Source: Kineobactrum sediminis (GTDB taxonomy: Bacteria; Pseudomonadota; Gammaproteobacteria; Pseudomonadales; Halieaceae). From it: DNA of 64,000 bases. Positions within the stretch are counted from its first letter, which is position 1. Every line of letters begins with the position of its first letter. Below the pieces are notes generated by a model. That model was not told the DNA's origin and ran no database searches. It saw only the letters and a list, made by a program, of their open reading frames with translations. Made by a program: the position numbers and the translations under genes. The DNA lies in NCBI RefSeq assembly GCF_002868715.1, contig NZ_PKLZ01000013.1, forward strand, positions 1 to 64,000. The letters are read 5' to 3'. Shown piece after piece: positions 19,430-28,228 of the stretch.

Positions 19430-19830
19430 ATTCCGCTTCGCTCACTTTTTTTGATCGCCCCATTGCTGACTATTTCACGGCAATTAGAATGGCCGGTTGC
19501 GCGATCGTAGTGTGCGGGGGCTCTAGCAGGTATTGCCGGTGATGGGTGAGACCAGTTTAGTGGAGAACGTTTATCCCTATGGCACCCACGCCGGATAACG
19601 GCGCAGGTTGGCAAGGATCTAGGCAATGTCGTTGGCGTAGGGATACTCTCTGAAAACGAGAGCCAGACCTTGCGGACCGTGATCTGGATCCGGGCACCGA
19701 TCCTCAGCCACGTAACCGGATGGTCGTGCACTGGGCTTTGCATGGCGCAAACTTCAGCACAGCAAGTGTTCGCCACAGAAGATGTACCTTGGCAAATAGC
19801 AGGCCTCTAACAACCATGGAAGAAGCGCCC
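19430..19830 (-). pseudogene. IS1380-family transposase C-terminal remnant, frameshifted
   Basis: Pieces in different minus-strand frames assemble into the end of an IS1380-type DDE transposase: 'AQCTTIRLR' (near 19735), then 'LRIGARIQITVRKVWLSF' (near 19690), then 'FREYPYANDIA' and 'ILANLRRYPAWVP' (near 19600). Stops and frame changes separate them, so no protein is made. The match is to the family pattern from memory. It lies against the broken TonB receptor and may mark the rearrangement that destroyed it. Confidence 0.5.
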
Positions 19831-19852
19831 CTCCTGGTGGCTATACCGTGGC

Positions 19853-20595
19853 TCATCGGTAACATCCAGATTGAGGCAGACCCCACGTTGCGGCCGCTGA
19901 TGTGACTCCAGGAATAGGCCCACCAGCATCCAACACACAAAAGCCCGGCGTTCGCCGGGCATCAATCTCCGGAAGAATAAGCGGCGAGCTGCCGACCACG
20001 CCGTCTTTCACGTTAACTACGCGATCGATTACACCGTCGCCATTGGTGTCACCGGTGAAGTTACTACCACCACAATCAGTCGACTTGGTTTCGTCGTTAT
20101 AGCGCATACCCGCGATCAACCGGAGGCTGTCTGTGAGCGAGTATTCCCCTTGGGCGAATAAACCCCAGTACTCAGTTTCAATCTCTACCGCGTTGGCGAA
20201 GAACCCATTGAGCAGCGTTGCATCGGAAACGATGTCGGTACCTTCGAGGATTATAAAAGTCCCCTGGTCAGTTTCGATAACCGGTCGAGTGGAGTCATCA
20301 CGCACTGTCTGCTCGTAGATGTAGAAACTGTTGTAATCCTTCAGATCGAAGTAGTAGGCGTCAGCAGTCCACTGGAACGCACCGTCGTGCTTGGACGTAA
20401 GTACTAATTCCTGCGACCAGCCCTCAGACCCTTCGATGTAACCACCGTTTGAGTTCGGGGGTGGGCGAAAAATCGAAGTCAAAATTGATGTCATTGGTGT
20501 AGTCATTGGCCGCAGTGATTGAGCGGACTGTGAAGCTGTCAAAATCGTAGGTGACCTGCAGCGATACGGTCTCATCGGTCAGGCACGTAATATCA
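19853..20595 (-). pseudogene. TonB-dependent receptor remnant
   Basis: The minus-strand reading is an internal beta-barrel segment only. It runs 'DETVSLQVTYDFDSFTVRSI' (from about 20590), has a frame change near 20455, then 'GWSQELVLTSKHDGAFQWTA', 'YWGLFAQGEYSLTDSLRLIA' and 'GMRYNDETKS'. The plug domain and the C-terminal strand are missing and no start fits. The repeated strands, 'WSQELVL' and 'AGMRYNDETK' are typical of TonB-dependent receptors. It ends within a terminator-like hairpin. Confidence 0.75.
19938..19960 (-). terminator. Rho-independent terminator-like hairpin
   Basis: Eight-base perfect stem GCCCGGCG/CGCCGGGC (19943-19960) with a two-base loop, followed on the minus strand by TTTTG. 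It lies at the 3' side of the TonB receptor remnant, consistent with an old terminator. Confidence 0.55.
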
Positions 20596-20608
20596 ATAAA
20601 TATAAGCC

Positions 20609-21610
20609 CTAACGGTGAGCCTCAAACCAGGCAATATCCCGCTCCATAGCCCTGCTAAACTGCTCTCCGGTAAACAGATGATCCGAGCCCGGATATATCT
20701 TCAATTGATAGTCCTTACCGGCGAGATACAACCGTGCGGCAAGATCCATGGAGGCCGCAGCGGGTGTAGATGTATCCCCGGCTGCATGCTGAATCGAGAT
20801 CGGTGACTCTATCTTATCCGCGTTGTTAAGCGAATAAAGATCATTCGCCGCGACACCTTGCCCCAGTTCCTGCAACTCATGCATTAAGCCATCGAGCACG
20901 GGTTTACTCACCCCGGCATAATCTTCGCCCAAGCTTTCAGCCAGTTCCCACCCCATCAGGTAGGCAAGTCCGCCACCGCCCGAAGTTGACCATACTGCGC
21001 CGGCTTTTACCCGGGATCCCAGCGCGCGCATGACGCGAAGGGTGACGGCACCGCCCATGGAATGCCCCAGCATGTAAGCGCGGCTCAGGTCGAGACCATC
21101 GACACTCTCCAGGGCCAGAAAGCAGGCAATGGCATCACGACTATACCAGGCATCGGCCAGGGCGCGGGAGGTGAACGCACCCCCTTCGGAAACGTTGTGC
21201 CCGCGGTAGTCCGGGGCCACCACGGCGAAACCGGCGCGGGCATAGGCCTGTGTTGTCTGCCGATAGTAATCGCCGGGGCGGTCGCTCTTGCCCTGGGCAT
21301 TGAACCCGTTTCGCGGTGGATCTGGATGAAAACCGTGATTGAATTGCAGCACCGGCCAGCCCTGCTCCGGCCTGTCCCCCGCCGGCCGGAGTAACAGCGC
21401 ATACTGCCGCAGCCCATCTACCTCGAAGCTTAGTATCTGCCGCCGGATCCCCTCGGTACCCGGGTTATCGGTGACCAATGTAAAGGTATGGCTGCCGGAG
21501 GCCGCCAGAGTCGCCAGCGCTGCCGGGGTAATACCCGTGTCCCCCGCAAATCCCCTGAAAACCGGTAACAGCAGCGCGATGGCTGCGAGAATTTTCACTC
21601 CCTGTCGCAT
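20609..21610 (-). CDS. Secreted alpha/beta hydrolase
   Basis: 333 aa from ATG 21610, chosen because GGGGAGGAG sits about 9 bases upstream and a signal peptide ('VKILAAIALLLPVFRGFAG') follows at once; a longer frame to 21682 exists. Core fold landmarks: oxyanion strand 'WPVLQFNHGFHPD', 'APDYRGHNVSEGG', nucleophile elbow 'GHSMGG' near residue 182, acid 'AAGDTSTP' and histidine 'PGSDHLFTGEQF'. A periplasmic esterase or prolyl-oligopeptidase-like hydrolase; substrate unknown. It shares the short divergent promoter at 21670-21682 with the NTF2-like gene at 21703. Confidence 0.85.
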   Translation of the reverse strand: MRQGVKILAAIALLLPVFRGFAGDTGITPAALATLAASGSHTFTLVTDNPGTEGIRRQILSFEVDGLRQYALLLRPAGDRPEQGWPVLQFNHGFHPDPPRNGFNAQGKSDRPGDYYRQTTQAYARAGFAVVAPDYRGHNVSEGGAFTSRALADAWYSRDAIACFLALESVDGLDLSRAYMLGHSMGGAVTLRVMRALGSRVKAGAVWSTSGGGGLAYLMGWELAESLGEDYAGVSKPVLDGLMHELQELGQGVAANDLYSLNNADKIESPISIQHAAGDTSTPAAASMDLAARLYLAGKDYQLKIYPGSDHLFTGEQFSRAMERDIAWFEAHR

Positions 21611-21669
21611 AAATTGTTTCTCCTCCCCTGCCCTCGACCAGTATTTTCTTGTTATCCTCACCCATATTG

Positions 21670-21682
21670 ACTGCGAATGCAA
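21670..21682 (+). promoter_or_regulatory. Regulon motif site 1 (ACTGCGAATGCAA)
   Basis: One of six matches to ACTNCGAATGCAA. It lies between the divergent hydrolase (start 21610) and NTF2-like gene (start 21703). The centre CG and the partly palindromic TTGACT..CGAATGCAA arms resemble a LacI-family operator. Confidence 0.6.
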
Positions 21683-21702
21683 TTACCGCAAAAGAGGACA
21701 TC

Positions 21703-22749
21703 ATGACGGACATTCATAACCGCAACAAACAGACTGTCGCCGCTCTCAGGGAGGCCCTGTACAACTACGAACCGGAGAGCGTGCGCGAGACCATTAACGC
21801 GCTGTTCCGTGACGACGCCGTGATTCATCTTGCCTACCCGTTCGAGACGCTGGAGAACCCGGAAGCGCTGTACTCGGTGGTCTACAGTGGGCTACAAGAG
21901 GCGATTCCCGATCTTGAGCGCCGCGACACGATCGTCATGGCCGGCCCTACTCCCCATCGGGATAACTGGGTCGGTTGCTGTGGTTACTACACAGGCAGTT
22001 TTGAAAAGCCCTGGCTGGACATACCGCCCACCGGTCACCAGGTTGCGATGCGCTTCCATGAATTCTTTCGCCTCGAGGACGATCGCATCGTAGAGATGCA
22101 AGCCCTATGGGACATACCCGAGGTTATGCTGCAGGCCGGTGCATGGCCGATGTCTCCCAGCCTCGGACGCGAGTGGCAAGTGCCTTCCCCCGCACCGCAG
22201 AACGGCCTGGTACCCAGCCCCCGGAACGCCGCCCAGGCTGCTGCCAGCGAGAAGCTGGTCGGCGATATGTGTGAGGGCCTCGGTCGTTATGCCGAGGGCG
22301 GCGTCGAAGCAATGCAGCTGGATAAGTACTGGCACCCTCGCTGCAGTTGGTACGGACCCTCGGCTATTGGTACCGCTCGCGGCATCAGGGGCTTTCGCAA
22401 CTGGCACCAGATTCCCTTTCTTAACGGCCTGCCCGATCGGGTTGGCTCTACCGGTGCAGGTCACCTGTTCGCCGATGGCGACTTTGTTGGATTCACCGCA
22501 TGGCCGGGTATGCACATGAGCGTATCCGGAGATGGCTGGCTGGGGATTGCACCAGCGGGCCAGGCAATCACCATGCGCAGCCTGGATTTCTGGCGCTGTG
22601 AAAATGGTATGATTCGGGAGAACTGGGTGCTGGTGGATATCCTGCACGTGTATCACCAGTTGAACGTCGACGTATTTGCCCGCCTCCGGGAATTCAATAA
22701 GGCACGGGCGGGATTTTCAGGGATTGTGAATGCCGGTCGACCTGATTAA
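21703..22749 (+). CDS. Two-domain NTF2/SnoaL-like protein
   Basis: 348 aa from ATG 21703 (AAGAGGA upstream); the frame is open from 21649 but that extension covers the regulatory motif. First domain 'REALYNYEPESVRETINALF' and 'YYTGSFEKPWLDIPPTGHQV'; second domain 'KYWHPRCSWYGPSAIGTARG' and 'SLDFWRCENGMIRENWVLVD'. The pattern is shared with 41632-42612 (HPDLFWYGPGGIGTTRGI...) and more distantly with 11398 and 38998. No signal peptide, so cytoplasmic. Function unknown; co-regulation with the secreted hydrolase suggests a step in the same catabolic route. Confidence 0.72.
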   Translation: MTDIHNRNKQTVAALREALYNYEPESVRETINALFRDDAVIHLAYPFETLENPEALYSVVYSGLQEAIPDLERRDTIVMAGPTPHRDNWVGCCGYYTGSFEKPWLDIPPTGHQVAMRFHEFFRLEDDRIVEMQALWDIPEVMLQAGAWPMSPSLGREWQVPSPAPQNGLVPSPRNAAQAAASEKLVGDMCEGLGRYAEGGVEAMQLDKYWHPRCSWYGPSAIGTARGIRGFRNWHQIPFLNGLPDRVGSTGAGHLFADGDFVGFTAWPGMHMSVSGDGWLGIAPAGQAITMRSLDFWRCENGMIRENWVLVDILHVYHQLNVDVFARLREFNKARAGFSGIVNAGRPD

Positions 22750-22910
22750 CGAGTGAGTAGAAAGTCCAACTCTACGAAATTAATCGAAAATTGCAGAGTC
22801 CCATGCTATATCGTGATGAATACCCGGTTATTAGCGACGACATTTAATGCTATTCTGAAGCTAAAATTGGCAAGGGTTCCAGGCTATGCCGTTCGAGCTT
22901 GTGACGCGAT

Positions 22911-23756
22911 TCATATACTAATGCGAATATAGTCCACGAGTCTAAGCAGTGCGTTATTTGCTGTTCGCTTGTCGTAATACAGGTGAATATCTACTTTACC
23001 AAGGCGGGGAAACTTGTCTGTTTTAGGCAGGACCCGCAGTGATTTAGGCACTGTACTTTTGGCCAAAACTGTCACACCGAGACCCTCTTCAATGGCTGTT
23101 TGAATTCCTGTCAGATCGGTATTGGTATAGGCAATTTGCCAGGGGCAGCCCAAACTATTCAGCCGTTCCAGGGCGCGAGCACGGTAGATACACGGCTCAG
23201 GAGCCAGCACCAACCTCAGCGGCGACTGCAGGTGGATATCATGAATACTGCCGCTCACCCACACCAACTCATCTTCTTTGATGCGCGAGACGAGCTTCCT
23301 TGGCGATTTATCCTGCAGGGCAAGCACCAAATCATACTGATCTGCCGGCTGGGAGAGCAAATTCTTGCTAAGTTCACAATTAATCTCGAGGTTAACGCCA
23401 GGATATGATTGGGTGAAATTACCCAGGATCTTCGGCAACAGCGTCGTGGCAAATTCGCTGGGTATACCAAACCTGACCCGTCCGGTCAGGGAGGGCTGTT
23501 TGAACTCGGCGATCACCTTGTCATTCAAGGCCAGAATTTCCAGCGCATACTTCAATAATTTACTGCCCGAGGATGTCAGCCCAAGTTGATGACCTTTCCT
23601 TGTAAACAGGGATGCTTCGATTTGTTCTTCGAGCCGCTTAATTTGCAGGCTAATCGCGGGTTGTGAGCGCCCGAGCAGTTCGCCAGCCTGGGTAAAGCTG
23701 CCCAACTCGGCCACTGTTACAAAGGTCCGCAACACGTCTATTGGTAGATTACGCAT
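22911..23756 (-). CDS. LysR-family transcriptional regulator
   Basis: 281 aa from ATG 23756 (the frame also offers TTG 23759). N-terminal winged helix: 'DVLRTFVTVAELGSFTQAGE' and 'LLGRSQPAISLQIKRLEEQI', residues 8-48. The substrate domain begins 'GRVRFGIPSEFATTLLPKIL'. Divergent from glyA-sdaA-gcvTHP across about 120 AT-rich bases with no other gene, so it most likely controls that operon. No T-N11-A site is certain, although the near-palindrome around 23765-23785 (TAGTTATTATTAATAGTTA) is a candidate. Confidence 0.9.
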   Translation of the reverse strand: MRNLPIDVLRTFVTVAELGSFTQAGELLGRSQPAISLQIKRLEEQIEASLFTRKGHQLGLTSSGSKLLKYALEILALNDKVIAEFKQPSLTGRVRFGIPSEFATTLLPKILGNFTQSYPGVNLEINCELSKNLLSQPADQYDLVLALQDKSPRKLVSRIKEDELVWVSGSIHDIHLQSPLRLVLAPEPCIYRARALERLNSLGCPWQIAYTNTDLTGIQTAIEEGLGVTVLAKSTVPKSLRVLPKTDKFPRLGKVDIHLYYDKRTANNALLRLVDYIRISI

Positions 23757-23877
23757 CAAATATACTCATAGTTATTATTAATAGTTACATTCTGATTATT
23801 AATTTAACAGATAGCCAGACGCTCAGTAGACTACCGAGATTGATATCCACACACACCTGGTCACGCACGGGGAAATT

Positions 23878-25146
23878 ATGTTTAGCACGGCACTTCGTAT
23901 CTCAGACTATGACCCCGATCTTTGGCAGGCTATACAAAAAGAAGAGCTGCGTCAGGAGCAGAATATTGAACTGATTGCCTCGGAAAATCACACCAGCCCC
24001 ATGGTGATGGAAGCTCAGGGCACCGTGCTGACCAACAAATACGCCGAAGGCTATCCCGGTAAGCGCTATTACGGTGGTTGCGAGAACGTCGACGTGGTAG
24101 AGCAGTTGGCCATTGATCGCGCCAAGGCATTGTTCGATTGCGATTACGCCAACGTCCAACCCCACTCAGGCTCACAAGCCAATACCGCGGTTTATATGGC
24201 ATTACTAAAGCCCGGTGATACCATTCTCGGATTGAGCCTTGATCATGGCGGCCACCTGACCCACGGCGCCAAACCCAATTTCTCAGGCAAGATCTACAAT
24301 GCCATCCAATATGGCCTGAACCCGAAAAACGGCGAGATCGATTATGACCAGGTAGACGCGCTCGCCCGGGAACACCATCCCAAAGTGATCGTGGCTGGTT
24401 TCTCTGCCTATTCTCAGGTTTTGGACTGGGCACGGTTTCGAAAAATTGCCGACAATGTAGGCGCTTGGCTATTTGTTGACATGGCTCATGTGGCTGGACT
24501 GATCGCCGCAGGCGTCTACCCGAGTCCTATTCCCCACGCCCATGTGGTTACAACCACTACCCATAAAACTCTGCGCGGCCCACGCGGCGGACTCATCCTG
24601 GCCCAAGGCCAACCCGAACTGGCTAAAAAGTTCAATTCGCTAATCTTTCCGGGGATCCAGGGCGGGCCGCTGATGCATGTGATCGCAGCCAGGGCGGTAG
24701 CCTTCAAGGAAGCGCTGGAACCCTCCTTTCGCGAGTACCAAAAGCAGGTCGTCAAGAATGCCAAGGCGATGGCGGAGACCTTTTTACAACGTGGTTACAG
24801 GGTTATTTCCGGCGGCACAGAAAACCATTTATTCCTGGTCGACCTGATTGAAAAAGGCATGACCGGCAAGGACGCGGATGCCGCTCTCGGGCGCGCCAAT
24901 ATAACGGTAAACAAGAATGCCGTACCCGATGACCCCCAGTCGCCGTTCGTAACCAGCGGGCTGCGTATCGGCACCCCCGCCATGACAACGCGCGGAATGA
25001 ACGACGAGCATGCGCGTAAACTGGCGAACTGGATGTGCGATGTACTCGATGATATTGAGGACGAGAGCATCATTAACCAGGTTCGTGACCAGGTCCTGAC
25101 GCTGTGTAAGCAGCATCCTGTTTACGCCAACTCCAGCTCAAACTAA
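23878..25146 (+). CDS. glyA: Serine hydroxymethyltransferase
   Basis: 422 aa, normal family length. '[20 protein letters not shown]', '[20 protein letters not shown]' and the PLP-lysine site '[17 protein letters not shown]' (Lys near residue 229) are conserved. It interconverts serine and glycine with methylene-tetrahydrofolate. As first gene before L-serine dehydratase and a complete glycine cleavage set, it probably runs here toward serine: one glycine is cleaved to CO2, NH3 and a C1 unit, which a second glycine takes up. GGGGAAATT precedes the ATG. Confidence 0.96.
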   Translation: MFSTALRISDYDPDLWQAIQKEELRQEQNIELIASENHTSPMVMEAQGTVLTNKYAEGYPGKRYYGGCENVDVVEQLAIDRAKALFDCDYANVQPHSGSQANTAVYMALLKPGDTILGLSLDHGGHLTHGAKPNFSGKIYNAIQYGLNPKNGEIDYDQVDALAREHHPKVIVAGFSAYSQVLDWARFRKIADNVGAWLFVDMAHVAGLIAAGVYPSPIPHAHVVTTTTHKTLRGPRGGLILAQGQPELAKKFNSLIFPGIQGGPLMHVIAARAVAFKEALEPSFREYQKQVVKNAKAMAETFLQRGYRVISGGTENHLFLVDLIEKGMTGKDADAALGRANITVNKNAVPDDPQSPFVTSGLRIGTPAMTTRGMNDEHARKLANWMCDVLDDIEDESIINQVRDQVLTLCKQHPVYANSSSN

Positions 25147-25176
25147 CGACCAACTACCGGACACAGGCGTCACTCC

Positions 25177-26574
25177 ATGGCAATTAGCGTTTTCGATCTC
25201 TTTAAAATTGGTATCGGGCCGTCAAGCTCACATACCGTCGGGCCTATGCGGGCGGCACTCACGTTTGCAGATGGTCTGCATCAAGCACGCCTTCTGCAGG
25301 ATGTGGCGCGGGTCAAGACAGAGCTATTTGGGTCGCTGGGCGCCACGGGAAAAGGCCACGGCTCCCCCAAGGCCGTTATTCTTGGACTGTTGGGTGAGGC
25401 CCCGGAAACGGTAGAGGTTGCAGGCATTGCGGCGACAGTCTCCCGGGTGCGCGATGAATATCGCCTCAACCTCAATGGCCGGCGACTCATCAATTTTGAC
25501 GAAGCACACGACCTCATTCTGCACCGTAAGGAATCACTCTCCTACCACCCCAATGGCATGAAATTCACAGCCTTCGATGGTTTTGGAAACGAGCTCGATA
25601 GCAAGATCTATTACTCCGTAGGCGGCGGCTTTGTGGTCGATGAAAGTGCGGCCGGGGCCGAGCGGATCATCGAAGACCAAACCCAACTGCCTTACCCCTT
25701 CACCACCGGCGCACAGTTGCTCGAACTGGCACATAAATCGGGTTACTCGATCAGTACCCTGATGCGTCACAACGAACTAATGTGGCGCAGCAGTGATGAA
25801 ATACGGGAGCGCCTGCGAAACATCTGGACGGTCATGGAAGACAGCATCAAGCGCGGTTGCCAGACCGAGGGCATAATGCCCGGTGGCTTGCAGGTAAAAC
25901 GCCGTGCAGCGAACCTCTATCGACAGCTGAAAACAAAGCAGGCGGGCGCGCAGGATCCGCTAGATATTATGGACTGGGTGACCCTCTATGCACTGGCCGT
26001 TAACGAGGAAAATGCTGCCGGCGGGCGCATCGTGACCGCACCCACTAACGGCGCGGCCGGCATCATCCCCGCGGTCCTGGGCTATTACATGAAGTTCTGC
26101 GTTGGCGCAAATGAAGACGACGTTGAGCGCTTTCTGCTGACAGCGGCAGCGATTGGAATTCTGTACAAAGAGAACGCATCGATCAGTGGCGCGGAGGTCG
26201 GCTGCCAGGGCGAAGTGGGGTCTGCCTGTTCAATGGCTGCAGGCGCTTTGACCGAAGTACAGGGGGGCACACCCGAACAAGTCGAAAACGCAGCGGAGAT
26301 CGCTATGGAGCATAACCTCGGCTTGACCTGTGACCCTATCGGCGGACTGGTTCAGATTCCCTGTATCGAGCGTAATGCGATGGGCGCAATCAAGGCCATC
26401 AGCGCCTCGCGAATGGCATTACGCGGAGACGGCAAGCACTTCGTCTCGCTGGACAAGGTTATCAAAACAATGCGTGATACGGGCAAGGACATGCAGGACA
26501 AGTACAAGGAAACCGCCCGTGGTGGATTGGCAGTCAACGTTATGGAGATCCCGGTCAACATCATCGAATGTTGA
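25177..26574 (+). CDS. sdaA: L-serine dehydratase (iron-sulfur type)
   Basis: 465 aa, single-chain form. Begins '[20 protein letters not shown]'. C-terminal cluster-binding cysteines lie in '[17 protein letters not shown]' and '[19 protein letters not shown]'; the SSSH motif is present. It converts serine to pyruvate and ammonia. Placed 30 bp after glyA, it completes glycine to serine to pyruvate, as in the catabolic GcsR-type operons of Pseudomonas. Confidence 0.95.
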   Translation: MAISVFDLFKIGIGPSSSHTVGPMRAALTFADGLHQARLLQDVARVKTELFGSLGATGKGHGSPKAVILGLLGEAPETVEVAGIAATVSRVRDEYRLNLNGRRLINFDEAHDLILHRKESLSYHPNGMKFTAFDGFGNELDSKIYYSVGGGFVVDESAAGAERIIEDQTQLPYPFTTGAQLLELAHKSGYSISTLMRHNELMWRSSDEIRERLRNIWTVMEDSIKRGCQTEGIMPGGLQVKRRAANLYRQLKTKQAGAQDPLDIMDWVTLYALAVNEENAAGGRIVTAPTNGAAGIIPAVLGYYMKFCVGANEDDVERFLLTAAAIGILYKENASISGAEVGCQGEVGSACSMAAGALTEVQGGTPEQVENAAEIAMEHNLGLTCDPIGGLVQIPCIERNAMGAIKAISASRMALRGDGKHFVSLDKVIKTMRDTGKDMQDKYKETARGGLAVNVMEIPVNIIEC

Positions 26575-26613
26575 CATCGCTACACCTTTCATGAAACACC
26601 GAGACAGTCGATT

Positions 26614-27738
26614 ATGAATCAAAAAAACACGATATTAACAACGCCGCTGCACGGCCTGCATGTTGAGCTGGGTGGCAAGATGATGCCTTTTGCGGGATAT
26701 GACATGCCGGTGCAGTTCCCAGGCGGCATCATCAAGGAACACCAGCATACCCGGACCCATGCGGGACTCTTCGACGTCTCCCACATGGGCCAGCTGATTG
26801 TGTCGGGGCCCGATGTAACCCGAGAACTCGAACGCCTCGTACCTGTAGACCTCGAGGCACTGGCGGTGAACCAGCAGACCTATGCCGTATTCACCAATAC
26901 AGAGGGCGGCATCAAGGACGACCTGATCATCACCCGCTTCGCCGACGACGAGTTCTTCCTGGTAGTGAATGCCGCCTGTAAAGCGCAGGATACCGCCCAC
27001 CTGCGCGAGCAACTCAGCGATGATATCAAGATCGAGACGCTCGCCAGTCGTGCACTACTTGCGCTACAGGGGCCAACCGCAAGTAATGTGATGGCCGCCC
27101 TCGCCCCGAGCACCACCGAATTGGTATTCATGCGCGGCTGCACTGCCACTATTTCAGGCGTCGAGTGCTATGTTACGCGCTCCGGCTATACCGGCGAAGA
27201 CGGGTTTGAGATTTCGGTACCCGGCGCAGAAGCGGATGCTATTGCGCGGATCCTGCTGAATTATGCCGATGTTGAGCCCATTGGGCTTGGCGCGCGGGAC
27301 TCTCTGCGCTTGGAGGCGGGCCTGTGTCTATACGGCCATGATATGGATGACAACACCAGCCCCGTCGAGGCTACGCTGCTCTTTTCTATCTCTAAATCCC
27401 GACGTCCGCGGGGGGCAAAAGCCGGTGGTTTTATCGGAGCGGATAGCGTGTTTGGCCACATTGAGAACGGTGTTACACGCAAACGCCGGGGACTGCTGGT
27501 CCAGGGCCGGGTACCCGTTCGCGAAGGCGCAGAACTCTTCGATACAGAAGGCCAGGTGGTCGGTACAGTGACCAGCGGCGGCTTTGGCCCCACCCTCCAG
27601 TCACCGATCGCGCTTGGCTATGTGGCTAGCCGGTCTGCCGACTTTGGCACCGAGTTGTTCGCGCTGGTGCGCGGCAAGCAAGTTCCTGTCATCGTCGCCA
27701 AAACGCCCTTCATATCGCAGCGCTACTTTCGCGGTTAA
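26614..27738 (+). CDS. gcvT: Aminomethyltransferase, glycine cleavage T protein
   Basis: 374 aa. Conserved N-terminal 'TPLHGLHVELGGKMMPFAGY' and 'THAGLFDVSHMGQ' and middle 'VTRSGYTGEDGFEISVP'; the folate-binding region ends with 'LGARDSLRLEAGLCLYGHD'. It transfers the aminomethyl carbon from lipoylated GcvH to tetrahydrofolate, releasing ammonia. Part of the glyA-sdaA-gcvT-gcvH-gcvP operon. Confidence 0.96.
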   Translation: MNQKNTILTTPLHGLHVELGGKMMPFAGYDMPVQFPGGIIKEHQHTRTHAGLFDVSHMGQLIVSGPDVTRELERLVPVDLEALAVNQQTYAVFTNTEGGIKDDLIITRFADDEFFLVVNAACKAQDTAHLREQLSDDIKIETLASRALLALQGPTASNVMAALAPSTTELVFMRGCTATISGVECYVTRSGYTGEDGFEISVPGAEADAIARILLNYADVEPIGLGARDSLRLEAGLCLYGHDMDDNTSPVEATLLFSISKSRRPRGAKAGGFIGADSVFGHIENGVTRKRRGLLVQGRVPVREGAELFDTEGQVVGTVTSGGFGPTLQSPIALGYVASRSADFGTELFALVRGKQVPVIVAKTPFISQRYFRG

Positions 27739-27778
27739 ACGAATCACCCATTTTCTTATTCGAACAAGAGATTAAAAC

Positions 27779-28153
27779 ATGGCCACACTTTATTACACCG
27801 AGGAACACGAATGGCTTGCAGTAGAAGGCAATATCGCAACGGTTGGGATCACAGATTTTGCCCAGCAACAGTTAGGGGATATCGTCTTTGTAGACCTGCC
27901 GGAGCCAGGCAAGGAAATCGAGCAAGGCGACGAAGTGGTGGTTATCGAATCGGTTAAAGCGGCAGGCGAAATCAAGTCGCCGGTTGCCGGCACCGTAGTC
28001 GCCATCAACGAGGCGCTCGCCGATACCCCGGAAACCGTGAACGAGGATCCCATGGGCGATGGCTGGTTCCTGAAGCTCCACATCAGCAATGACATAGACC
28101 TCGGCAAGTTGTTGGATGAAGCCGGACATCAAGGACTTTTGGAAGACAGTTAG
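27779..28153 (+). CDS. gcvH: Glycine cleavage H protein
   Basis: 124 aa. Lipoyl domain with the modified lysine in 'VVVIESVKAAGEIKSP' (Lys60), and 'DYAQQ'-type strand 'ITDFAQQQLGDIVFVDLPE'. It carries the aminomethyl intermediate between GcvP and GcvT. It lies 40 bp after gcvT and 75 bp before gcvP; that gap shows no clear terminator. Confidence 0.97.
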   Translation: MATLYYTEEHEWLAVEGNIATVGITDFAQQQLGDIVFVDLPEPGKEIEQGDEVVVIESVKAAGEIKSPVAGTVVAINEALADTPETVNEDPMGDGWFLKLHISNDIDLGKLLDEAGHQGLLEDS

Positions 28154-28228
28154 AGCTGCTGACGGTTAGCACGCCCCCCTTAAGGCGCAATTTTTCCCAC
28201 AGCTTCGTCACCAGAAACAAGACGTACT

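Noticed and set aside
23757-23877. Glycine riboswitch before the glyA/gcv operon
   Set aside because: The leader is only about 120 AT-rich bases without the paired aptamer helices; a divergent LysR gene explains regulation better.
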